This document shows positions 1 to 6,558 of a DNA stretch of 23,082 bases, piece by piece; within the stretch, counting starts at the first letter, position 1; each line of letters begins with the position of its first letter. Under the pieces are notes generated by a model. It was not told the origin of the DNA and did no database searches. It worked only from the letters and a program-made list of their open reading frames with translations. A program made the translations under genes and the position numbers. The DNA comes from Ktedonobacteraceae bacterium (GTDB lineage Bacteria > Chloroflexota > Ktedonobacteria > Ktedonobacterales > Ktedonobacteraceae): positions 1 to 23,082 of the forward strand of contig JADBKA010000062.1 in assembly GCA_014896635.1 (NCBI GenBank). The letters run 5' to 3'.

Positions 1-1223
1 CGGGCAAAGGGACTGTGCGCGAGGAGATGATCGCCACGCGGGCAGCCGATAACGGCGTAATTGTCGCCTACCTCAACCTGGTCGGCGGGCAGGACGAGCT
101 GGTCTTCGACGGCGGCAGTATGGTCTTCAACGAGCAGGGCATCCTGATCGCGCGCGGCAAAGCCTTCGAGGAAGATATGCTGATCGTCGATCTCGATACG
201 GCTTCGGTCTTCCGCTCCCGCCTGCACGATCCTCGCCGCCGCCAGGAACGCCTGCACGTCAATCGTGACGAAGTGCCAGAGATCATCGTTGATACGCGCC
301 CGCTCACTCCCCCGAAGACGAATAATCACGCCGTGCTGGGCGCTCCACAGCGCATCGAACCGAAGATGGGCCGACTACAGGAAATCTACTCGGCTCTGGT
401 GCTCGGCACCGGCGACTATGTACGCAAAAACGGCTTCAAGAAGGCGCTGATTGGCCTCTCTGGCGGCATCGACTCCTCGCTCACGGCGGTTATTGCCGTC
501 GATGCCCTCGGCGCGCAAAATGTGCTCGGCGTCTCCATGCCTTCCGGCTACTCATCCGAGGGCAGCAAAACCGACGCCCAGGAACTGGCCGAGAATCTGG
601 GCATCGAGTACCTGAGCATTCCCATCGAGGAAACCTTTCGCACCTCGCTCAAGATGATGCGCCCGGCGCTCGGCGACGAATATCCGGGCCTGGCCGCCGA
701 GAACTTGCAGGCACGCATTCGCGGCAACATCCTGATGACCATTTCCAACCGCCTCGGCCCCATCGTGCTCACCACCGGCAACAAATCCGAGCTGGCAACC
801 GGCTACTGCACGCTCTACGGCGATATGGTCGGCGGCTTTGCCGTGCTCAAAGATGTGCCGAAAACGCTGGTCTACGAACTCTGCGTGTATCGCAACAGCA
901 TCAGCGACCGCCCGCTGATCCCGCAGTCCATTATCGAGAAGCCGCCTTCCGCCGAACTACGCCCCAACCAGAAAGATACCGACAGCCTGCCACCATATGA
1001 AGAACTGGACCCCATTATCGAAGCCTATGTCGAGGATGATCGTAGCTTTGAGGAGATGCTGGCAATGGGCTTCAAGCGCGAAACGGTTGAGCGCGTGATG
1101 CGCCTGGTCGATATCAGCGAGTACAAGCGCCGCCAGGCAGCGCCCGGCGTCAAGATCACGCCGCGCGCTTTCGGACGCGATAGGCGCTTGCCCATCACTA
1201 ACAGGTATCGAGATACGCTCTAG
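1..1223 (+). CDS. nadE: Glutamine-dependent NAD+ synthetase, 3' part (5' end outside window)
   Basis: The enzyme makes NAD+ from deamido-NAD+ (NaAD), ATP and ammonia, the ammonia being released from glutamine by an N-terminal nitrilase-type amidase domain; it is cytosolic and performs the last step of NAD synthesis. The reading frame is open from base 3 with no stop, so the true start lies upstream; the GTG at 15 is internal. The first roughly 60 residues are the end of the nitrilase domain (GGQDELVFDGGS is typical of long-form NadE). The synthetase domain follows, with the ATP-pyrophosphatase P-loop SGGIDSS at 459-479, a TTGNKSE segment, and the family-typical end ITPRAFGRDRRLPITNRYR. About 407 codons of an expected 550-600 are present. 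It ends 35-45 bp before a TnpB fragment. The family call is firm; the missing part carries the glutaminase catalytic residues and cannot be judged. Confidence 0.96.
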   Translation, partial: GKGTVREEMIATRAADNGVIVAYLNLVGGQDELVFDGGSMVFNEQGILIARGKAFEEDMLIVDLDTASVFRSRLHDPRRRQERLHVNRDEVPEIIVDTRPLTPPKTNNHAVLGAPQRIEPKMGRLQEIYSALVLGTGDYVRKNGFKKALIGLSGGIDSSLTAVIAVDALGAQNVLGVSMPSGYSSEGSKTDAQELAENLGIEYLSIPIEETFRTSLKMMRPALGDEYPGLAAENLQARIRGNILMTISNRLGPIVLTTGNKSELATGYCTLYGDMVGGFAVLKDVPKTLVYELCVYRNSISDRPLIPQSIIEKPPSAELRPNQKDTDSLPPYEELDPIIEAYVEDDRSFEEMLAMGFKRETVERVMRLVDISEYKRRQAAPGVKITPRAFGRDRRLPITNRYRDTL

Positions 1224-1257
1224 CGCCGGCGAACTGCCAGGCTGTTTTACAATCCTG

Positions 1258-1521
1258 TTTCTGTACGTGGTAGGCATTCGCGTCATCATCACGGAAGAGT
1301 CCTACACCAGCAAGTGTAGTTTTCTCGATCATGAGCCGATAGGCAAACACGAAACCTATGCGGGCAAGCGGGTAAAACGTGGCCTCTTCCGTGCTTCCGA
1401 TGGGCGGTTCATCAATGCTGATGTCAATGGCAGCGCCAACATCATACGAAAAGTAGCTCCTAACGCTTTTGCCGATGGAGGAGAGGCCGTGGTAGTTCGG
1501 CCAGTGCGCCTTCGCGCATAA
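1258..1521 (+). pseudogene. C-terminal remnant of TnpB (IS200/IS605 OrfB)
   Basis: About 88 codons match the C-terminal end of TnpB, the RNA-guided nuclease of IS200/IS605-type elements. Visible are the segment ITEESYTSKCSFLDHEPIG, in the variant whose zinc-finger cysteines are mostly missing; the KRVKRGLFR basic stretch; the RuvC-III motif ADVNGSANI with its Asp at 1420-1422; and the family-typical ending PNAFADG. RuvC-I, RuvC-II and the N-terminal domain are absent. The frame is open upstream into nadE in another phase but does not resemble TnpB before about 1258. No TnpA gene and no clear element ends were seen, so this is a decayed insertion that cannot act as a nuclease. It lies just after nadE and about 100 bp before the protease gene. 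Confidence 0.85.
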
Positions 1522-1618
1522 ACGAAAACAAGCGGTCAATGGAACGCTATGCTTTTCGGAACTATAAATAGAAAGATGTCAGCGTTAAAGATGAAGAGAA
1601 GAAAGAAGAACCGGGTTC

Positions 1619-2518
1619 ATGGATTATCCGAATCTTTCACACAATACAGAACTGTCTGGCGTAGATAAAGCAGGACAATCACATTCGGAATTCCCCGATA
1701 CTGATAAACCAGTGATAGAGCAGCCGGTACCACAGATGCCAGAGATAGTACCTGTAGCACCGGCTACACCAGAAGCACCAGAAAGCAGAATCTGGAAGCT
1801 GAGCGACGTTCTGATCATCACGGTAATCAGCCTCGTACTGCTGTTCGCCGGTCTGTTCGGCGGTGGCGCTTTACTGAGCCTATTCAATTCAGCACAGCCG
1901 ATACCGACAAAGCCCACGCTCGCCATCAGCCTTATCGCTTTTGCAGCGGAGTTTGTCGCGTTGTTTATCGGCGTCTGGCTGGTTATGCGCCTCAGACGTC
2001 TGAGCTGGAGTCAGATAGGGTTTCGTCTGCTGACACCACGATGGATCACCGGCGCGATTGGCCTGGCACTGCTGGTCATGGTGGCAGGCAGCCTGGCAAG
2101 CTACCTTGTGGCGTTCCTTGTGGCGTTCTTAGCAGGACAGCCGCTTACCAATCCACAGTTGCCGGCGCTGGCGCCAGAGGACCTCTCGTGGGCTGGTATT
2201 GTGCTATTCGTGCTGCTCGGCGGCCTGGCCGTGCCGTTCGTTGAGGAACTGCTCTTCAGAGGCGTCTACTACAACTACCTGCGCAGCCATTTCGGCGTCT
2301 GGATCGCGGCCTTCGCCAGCGCATTGATCTTCGCCGTTGTCCACCTGGATCTGCTGGTAGGCGCTACGGCATTTGTGCTCGGACTCTTCAATGTCTACGC
2401 CTACGAACGCAGCAAGTCACTCTGGGCTTCCGTCATCGTGCATGGATTGAGTAACGCGCTCAAGCTGGTCATACTCTATGCCTGGCTCTCGACGACCATG
2501 AAGATTCCGCTGTTTTGA
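1619..2518 (+). CDS. CPBP/CAAX-type intramembrane metalloprotease
   Basis: 299 residues. The first about 60 residues are hydrophilic and rich in Pro/Glu and have no signal peptide. They are followed by about seven hydrophobic segments (roughly residues 64-90, 100-124, 141-172, 189-208, 229-245, 247-262 and 270-292). The three motifs of the CPBP (Abi/CAAX prenyl protease 2, Rce1-like) family are present: E209-E210-x3-R214 (EELLFR), F238-x3-H242 (FAVVH), and H275-x3-N279 (HGLSN), which together form the expected metal or catalytic site in the membrane. Such proteins cleave or process membrane-bound peptides; in bacteria they occur in bacteriocin immunity and other roles, and the substrate here is unknown. 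The ATG at 1619 has only a weak purine-rich leader (AAGAAGAA). A poor TATAAA box lies at 1563-1568. It appears to be transcribed alone. Confidence 0.9.
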   Translation: MDYPNLSHNTELSGVDKAGQSHSEFPDTDKPVIEQPVPQMPEIVPVAPATPEAPESRIWKLSDVLIITVISLVLLFAGLFGGGALLSLFNSAQPIPTKPTLAISLIAFAAEFVALFIGVWLVMRLRRLSWSQIGFRLLTPRWITGAIGLALLVMVAGSLASYLVAFLVAFLAGQPLTNPQLPALAPEDLSWAGIVLFVLLGGLAVPFVEELLFRGVYYNYLRSHFGVWIAAFASALIFAVVHLDLLVGATAFVLGLFNVYAYERSKSLWASVIVHGLSNALKLVILYAWLSTTMKIPLF

Positions 2519-2681
2519 TGATCACTTCAAAAAGAGAAAAAAGGAGTTTTTCGGGGATTCTGCTGTGTCCTCTGGTCCCTCGTCTTTACCATCTCTCCGG
2601 CAGGCCGATAATAGAGAGCAGAGGCGGGCAACCTGTTCACGCAATCTCAACCGGTGTGACACTCGATTGTAACCATTGATA

Positions 2682-2690
2682 TGTTATACT
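2682..2690 (+). promoter_or_regulatory. Extended -10 promoter upstream of the glmS ribozyme
   Basis: TGTTATACT fits an extended -10 element (TGn followed by TATACT at 2685-2690). No good -35 box sits 17 bp upstream: TTGTAA at 2667-2672 is only 12 bp away, which is usual for extended -10 promoters. The predicted start at about 2697 would leave a leader of about 27 nt before the ribozyme cleavage site. The remaining bases 2519-2680 after the protease gene show no gene and no clear terminator. Confidence 0.55.
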
Positions 2691-2721
2691 CCGTCTATAA
2701 ATCTGGTTGTTGTCGCGTCTA

Positions 2722-2872
2722 GTAGCGCATGGGCCGGGCCACAGGAGGGGTCACGGTTGACGAGGTGGAGGCTGTTCGGAGTCTATCAGCGGGGAGCCTC
2801 CAGGGGTGTTCACGCTCCTGAGAAGGGTGCGTCCAAAGACGTCCGGTAACGGGCGGGACAAAGCGCACCCGG
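2722..2872 (+). ncRNA. glmS self-cleaving ribozyme (glucosamine-6-phosphate riboswitch)
   Basis: The 5' leader of glmS contains the conserved glmS ribozyme core. The cleavage site fits A2724/G2725 in AGCGC, and the invariant string GTTGACGAGG lies at 2756-2765. P1 is formed by CCGGGCC pairing with the GGTC/CGG bases just before that string (one bulged A). P3 is a perfect 7-bp helix, 2767-2773 (GGAGGCT) with 2795-2801 (AGCCTCC), whose loop reads TCTATCAGCGGGG, matching the class consensus region. P3.1 is a small GGGGTG/CGCTCC hairpin near 2803-2818. P4 pairs 2825-2831 (GGGTGCG) with 2864-2870 (CGCACCC). In the known class, glucosamine-6-phosphate acts as a coenzyme for cleavage and the cut mRNA is degraded, giving feedback control of GlmS. 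Assignment is by visual match of core and helices. Confidence 0.93.
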
Positions 2873-2963
2873 TGATGTAGTTACAGCATGTCTTTCACCT
2901 TCATTTGATGGCGTAAGCCAGGCTTTTAACTACAAAAAAAGGACAGAAAGGGTACCCGTCCAC

Positions 2964-4832
2964 ATGTGCGGTATCATCGGCTACGTTGGTTCCGAAGGAA
3001 TCGATGTTACTTCTTTATTGCTTGATGGCCTGACCAGGCTTGAGTATCGCGGCTACGATTCAGCCGGCATCGCAGTATTGACCTCTAATGGTTCGCTCGA
3101 ACTTCACCGCCGCGCAGGCAAAATCGCCAATCTCGTTGCTACCGTCCTGAACGGTTCGCATCCCGGCGATGGTACGCTCGGCATCGGACACACGCGCTGG
3201 GCCACGCATGGTCGTCCGAGCGATAATAACGCTCATCCTCATCCCGACAGCACTGGTACATTGACGGTTGTACATAATGGCATCGTCGAGAATTATGCCG
3301 AGTTGCGTAGAGAACTGGAGCAACTCGGCCACAGCTTCCGCTCCGAGACAGATACCGAGGTGCTCGCCCACCTCGTCGAGCGCTACTACTTCCAGGAGGC
3401 GCAGCACGATCTGACCGAGGCAGTACGCATGGCGTTGCGGCGTGTTCACGGCACCTATGCCGTCGCGGTGGTCAGCAAAGAGCATCCCGATGTGCTGGTC
3501 GGCGCGCGGCACAGCAGTCCGCTGATTGTTGGTCTGGGCGAGCAGCAGCAGTATCTTGCCTCGGACATCCCCGCCATTCTCAAGCATACTCGCCGTATGC
3601 TCATCCTCGAAGAGGAAGAGGTCGTTACGCTGCGTCCTGGCAGCGTGGTCATCACAAAGCTCGATGGTACGCCGGTTGAGCGCGCTCCTCTCACGATTGA
3701 CTGGGATATCGAGGCGGCGGAAAAAGGCGGCTACCCGCATTTCGCGCTCAAAGAGATCAACGAGCAGCCAGAAGCTATTCGGCGCGCGCTGCTTGGCCGT
3801 GTCCACTCCGGCAAGCTCGATCTGACCGAACTGGAGCCGATGCGCCAGAAGGGACTGCTGGAGCAGGTGAAGCGCATCATCATCGTAGCTTGCGGCACAT
3901 CCTATCACGCCGGCCTGCTGGCGAAATATGCCTTCGAGAAGTGGGCGCGCATCCCGGTCGAGGCGATCACCGCCTCGGAGTTTCGCTACTGCGATCCGAT
4001 AGTCGGGCCGGAGACGCTCTGCATCGCCGTTACGCAGTCGGGCGAGACACTGGACACGCTGGTCGGCATTCGCCAGGCACGCGAGCACGGCGCGCCAGTT
4101 ATCGCCATCACCAATGTCGTCGCCAGCGCCATTACGCGGCTGGCCGATGCCACGCTCTACCTGCAAGCGGGACCGGAGATCTGTGTTGTTGCCACCAAGA
4201 CGTTTGTCAGTTCGGTCTGCGTGCTCTACCTGCTCGGCCTCTATCTCGCGCAGATGCGTGGGCAGCTCACGCCGGAGGAGGCAAGCGTCATTTTGATGGG
4301 CATGGAGCAATTGCCGGAGCAAATCCAGCGTATTCTTGATCACGCGGCCAGCGCCGAGGACGTGATCGAGCCGCTGGCGAAGCGCATGGCGAAGGTCAGC
4401 AGTATGATGTTTGTGGGACGTGGTGTCGGCTACCCGACGGCGCTGGAAGGTGCGCTCAAGCTCAAGGAAATCTCTTACATTCACGCGGAGGGCTTTCCGG
4501 CGGGCGAACTCAAGCATGGTTCTATCGCGCTGCTCGATCCCGATACGCCACTGGTCGGTGTTGCTACGGCCTCGCACGTCTATGAGAAGGTTGTGAGCAA
4601 CATTCAGGAAGTGCGGGCGCGTGATGCACATGTCATCGTTGTAGCGACCGAGGGCGACGAGAAGATTCGCCAGCATGCCCACGATGTGCTGTATGTCCCG
4701 GCGACGCTCGAAGTGCTCAGTCCGCTGCTGGCGATTGTGCCGTTGCAGCTCTTCGCCTATCACGTCGCTGTGGCGCGCGGTTGCAATGTTGATCAGCCGC
4801 GCAACCTGGCGAAATCGGTAACGGTGGAGTAG
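2964..4832 (+). CDS. glmS: Glutamine--fructose-6-phosphate aminotransferase (isomerizing)
   Basis: This cytosolic enzyme makes glucosamine-6-phosphate from fructose-6-phosphate and glutamine, the entry step to UDP-GlcNAc, peptidoglycan and other amino sugars. It has 622 residues, slightly above the usual 600-610. The N-terminal class II glutaminase domain (about 1-225) begins MCGIIGYVG, so Cys2 becomes the nucleophile after Met removal; RLEYRGYDSAG, GHTRWATHG and HNGIVENY are all present. Two SIS sugar-isomerase domains follow (ACGTSYHAG and TQSGETLDTL in the first, LKLKEISYIHAEGF and GELKHG in the second). The protein ends DQPRNLAKSVTVE, as expected. The start ATG has AAAGGG at 2947-2952. 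Its leader carries the ribozyme described separately, so expression should fall when the enzyme's own product accumulates. It is the only gene in its transcription unit. Confidence 0.98.
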   Translation: MCGIIGYVGSEGIDVTSLLLDGLTRLEYRGYDSAGIAVLTSNGSLELHRRAGKIANLVATVLNGSHPGDGTLGIGHTRWATHGRPSDNNAHPHPDSTGTLTVVHNGIVENYAELRRELEQLGHSFRSETDTEVLAHLVERYYFQEAQHDLTEAVRMALRRVHGTYAVAVVSKEHPDVLVGARHSSPLIVGLGEQQQYLASDIPAILKHTRRMLILEEEEVVTLRPGSVVITKLDGTPVERAPLTIDWDIEAAEKGGYPHFALKEINEQPEAIRRALLGRVHSGKLDLTELEPMRQKGLLEQVKRIIIVACGTSYHAGLLAKYAFEKWARIPVEAITASEFRYCDPIVGPETLCIAVTQSGETLDTLVGIRQAREHGAPVIAITNVVASAITRLADATLYLQAGPEICVVATKTFVSSVCVLYLLGLYLAQMRGQLTPEEASVILMGMEQLPEQIQRILDHAASAEDVIEPLAKRMAKVSSMMFVGRGVGYPTALEGALKLKEISYIHAEGFPAGELKHGSIALLDPDTPLVGVATASHVYEKVVSNIQEVRARDAHVIVVATEGDEKIRQHAHDVLYVPATLEVLSPLLAIVPLQLFAYHVAVARGCNVDQPRNLAKSVTVE

Positions 4833-4837
4833 AGGTA

Positions 4838-4860
4838 GGGGCGGGGCTTGCCCCCGCCCT
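4838..4860. terminator. GC-rich hairpin between convergent glmS and beta-propeller genes
   Basis: GGGGCGGGG at 4838-4846 pairs with CCCCGCCC(T) at 4852-4860 around the loop CTTGC, giving a stem of 8 G-C pairs plus one G-T. It lies 6 bp after the glmS stop and 23 bp from the stop of the opposing gene. There is no U-tract on either side, so an intrinsic terminator is not proven. The sequence resembles short dispersed GC-rich repeats common in large bacterial genomes (inference). Confidence 0.5.
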
Positions 4861-4882
4861 GGTCAGACTAGAGTCCCGATCC

Positions 4883-5983
4883 TTATTCGATCACAGTCGC
4901 GCTTACCGAATAGATGCTCGGCAGGAAATCCGCGATCAGTCGCCAGTTCTCGCCGCGATCATTGCTGGCGAAAAGCTGGCCGGTATTTGTGCCGACATAG
5001 ACGCCGCAGGGATTCAGTTGATCTGTACACAGCCCGTGACGCAGGACGCCCAGCCTCACACCATCTCCCGCTGGCAGACCCTTTGTCATCGGCTCCCAGC
5101 TCTCTCCCGCATTTTCTGTGCGATAAACCGTAAATTGCTTGCCGAAATTGTGGCGTCCTTCCGTCTCGCTGACCACAAACAGGGTATCAGGATTGTGAGG
5201 ATCAATCCCCAGAGGAAAGCCGAAATCAGAAGGCAGGTTGCCACGAATATCCTGCCAGTCCTCGCCGGCATTCAGACTCTTGTAGACACCACAGTGATTC
5301 TGTTGATAGAGCACGTCGGGCTTCGTCGGATGCTGGAGCAGGCGATGGATGCATTGCCCAAATTCGGGATAGCGCTCAGGCTGGAAATCGGCGCGCGTAT
5401 TTTTGTTAGCGAAGGTCCAGTGCCGGCCCTCGTCATCCGTCCGCAGGCAGCCAACCGCCGAGATACCGACCCACATCCTGGCGGCGTTGCTATAATCGAC
5501 AACGATGGAGTGCAGGCATAAGCCACCCGCGCCCGGTCCCCACTGCTCCCGCGTGGGATGCCTGAGTAGCGCCTCGTTCGGCTCCCAGGTTTCGCCTCCG
5601 TCGCCGCTGATCCAGAGGCTGGCCGGATCGACGCCCGCGTACACCATGCCCGGCTCTTCGGCCCGCCCCGGCTCGATATACCAGATGTTTTGCAGTTTCA
5701 GCCCGCTCTCCTGTGAAAACTGGATATCCTGGCGCGGCTCCTGCCACGTCTGCCCAAAATCGTCGCTATAGCGCAGAAACGTACCAAAAAAGTCGCCGTT
5801 GTCAGTGGCAAACAGGCGATAACCGGCGCGTTGATCAAAAACTGCATAGAAGACGCGCGTACCGTTTAATGTTGTATTTTCGACATTCCAGCGCACACGA
5901 TCCTGTGTGCTGAGCAAAAAAAGGCCGCGCTTCGTTCCTACAGCCAGGACGAGCGTTCCCTGTGGATAGGTGTGTTGTACCAT
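4883..5983 (-). CDS. Asp-box (BNR/sialidase-like) beta-propeller protein
   Basis: 366 residues from the ATG at 5983, chosen over the upstream TTG at 5989 because AAGGAG (complement of 5991-5996) lies 7 bp before it. There is no signal peptide or membrane segment. Six Asp-box turns (S/T-x-D/N-x-G-x-x-W) are spread along the chain: SDDFGQTW, SGDGGETW, TDDEGRHW, SLNAGEDW, TENAGESW and SNDRGENW. This indicates a six- or seven-bladed propeller like those of sialidase, sortilin and YCF48 families. The catalytic Arg triad of true sialidases is not evident, so glycosidase activity should not be assumed; a binding or scaffold role is as likely. It is probably co-transcribed with the MoaD-like gene 36 bp upstream, which hints at a joint function. 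The specific role is unknown. Confidence 0.85.
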   Translation of the reverse strand: MVQHTYPQGTLVLAVGTKRGLFLLSTQDRVRWNVENTTLNGTRVFYAVFDQRAGYRLFATDNGDFFGTFLRYSDDFGQTWQEPRQDIQFSQESGLKLQNIWYIEPGRAEEPGMVYAGVDPASLWISGDGGETWEPNEALLRHPTREQWGPGAGGLCLHSIVVDYSNAARMWVGISAVGCLRTDDEGRHWTFANKNTRADFQPERYPEFGQCIHRLLQHPTKPDVLYQQNHCGVYKSLNAGEDWQDIRGNLPSDFGFPLGIDPHNPDTLFVVSETEGRHNFGKQFTVYRTENAGESWEPMTKGLPAGDGVRLGVLRHGLCTDQLNPCGVYVGTNTGQLFASNDRGENWRLIADFLPSIYSVSATVIE

Positions 5984-6019
5984 AAACAAACTCCTTTGCT
6001 CTGCTTAATTTGTGGTAGA

Positions 6020-6298
6020 TTACCCACCGGCAACCGAAGGGAGAATGCGAACGCTGGCTCCGGCCTGGACAGGCGTCTCCAGTCCCTGCAAGCTACGGAT
6101 ATTTTCACGTTCGAGGTAGATATTGACATAGGGACGCAGTTCGCCCGTTTCATAGCAGAGGCTGAACTGCATGCCGGGAAAGCGCCGCTCAAGCTCCGCG
6201 ATAATCTCACGCACCGTCCCGCATCCTACTTCGACACGCTTCTGATTGCCTGCCTTCTCGCGCAAGATGGCTGGCAGGATCACCGTTGCCGATGCCAT
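6020..6298 (-). CDS. MoaD/ThiS-family ubiquitin-like sulfur-carrier protein
   Basis: 92 residues ending in LPSVAGG. The terminal Gly-Gly, preceded by the I-L-P-x-x-A pattern, is the hallmark of MoaD/ThiS-type beta-grasp proteins, whose C-terminus is adenylated by an E1-like enzyme and turned into a thiocarboxylate. The segment VREIIAELERRFPGM is the family's helix region. The start ATG has a very strong AAGGAGGAG (complement of 6307-6315) 8 bp upstream. It is the first gene of a probable two-gene unit with the beta-propeller gene. No MoaE, MoeB, ThiF or ThiG gene is in the window, so a place in molybdopterin or thiamine synthesis cannot be assigned. The partner and substrate are unknown. Confidence 0.88.
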   Translation of the reverse strand: MASATVILPAILREKAGNQKRVEVGCGTVREIIAELERRFPGMQFSLCYETGELRPYVNIYLERENIRSLQGLETPVQAGASVRILPSVAGG

Positions 6299-6356
6299 AG
6301 GCTATACTCCTCCTTGTGTTGAGCGGAATAAGAACCGCGTTCTCTCCCGATTATCG

Positions 6357-6416
6357 TTGCTCATGAGCAAAAAATCTTCTCCGATCTTGCTTTTTTGCCG
6401 GGCAAAAGAGCTTTTG
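6357..6416. promoter_or_regulatory. Cluster of dyads in the divergent intergenic region (candidate operators)
   Basis: Three dyad elements lie within 60 bp. TTGCTCATGAGCAA (6357-6370) is a perfect 14-bp palindrome. TTTTGCC-G-GGCAAAA (6393-6407) is a perfect dyad with one central base. CAAAAG-AG-CTTTTG (6403-6416) overlaps the second. They sit 59-118 bp upstream of the MoaD-like start and upstream of the plus-strand promoter at 6432-6461. Control of one or both divergent units by a dimeric regulator is an inference; the regulator is not identified. Confidence 0.45.
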
Positions 6417-6431
6417 AAAATTCCCCTTCTC

Positions 6432-6461
6432 TTGCGCCGGTAGCAGGCTCTATGCTACACT
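6432..6461 (+). promoter_or_regulatory. Promoter for the 583-residue hypothetical gene
   Basis: TTGCGC (-35, 6432-6437), an 18-bp spacer, and TACACT (-10, 6456-6461) preceded by TGc form a plausible sigma-70-type promoter with an extended -10. The predicted start is near 6468, giving a leader of about 90 nt before the ATG at 6559. Confidence 0.5.
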
Positions 6462-6502
6462 CACCCCGTAAGGTAAGAGAAAAGGAGAGCGGCAGCATCC
6501 TT

Positions 6503-6557
6503 GCAAGCATACCGACATTGGCAAGCATGCATACTACGGGTTTGCCGCCGCAAGCAC
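6503..6557 (+). repeat. Three short direct repeats GCAAGCA in the leader
   Basis: GCAAGCAT occurs at 6503-6510 and 6521-6528 (18 bp start to start), and GCAAGCAC at 6550-6557, directly before the start codon. They lie between the predicted transcription start and the ATG of the 583-residue protein gene. They could be a binding site for a regulator acting on DNA or mRNA, or chance; the function is unknown. Confidence 0.4.
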
Positions 6558-6558
6558 T

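Noticed and set aside
1198..1539. Minus-strand frame over the TnpB remnant
   Set aside because: It is the complement of recognisable TnpB sequence and has no family features of its own.
3060..4763. 567-codon open frame on the minus strand inside glmS
   Set aside because: It is a shadow of the glmS codon pattern: the plus strand encodes a complete, motif-perfect GlmS, and the antisense product is Arg/Asp/His-rich without recognisable domains.
5984..5989. TTG start two codons upstream for the beta-propeller gene
   Set aside because: It would leave only 1 bp between the Shine-Dalgarno and the start; the ATG at 5983 has a normal 7-bp spacing.
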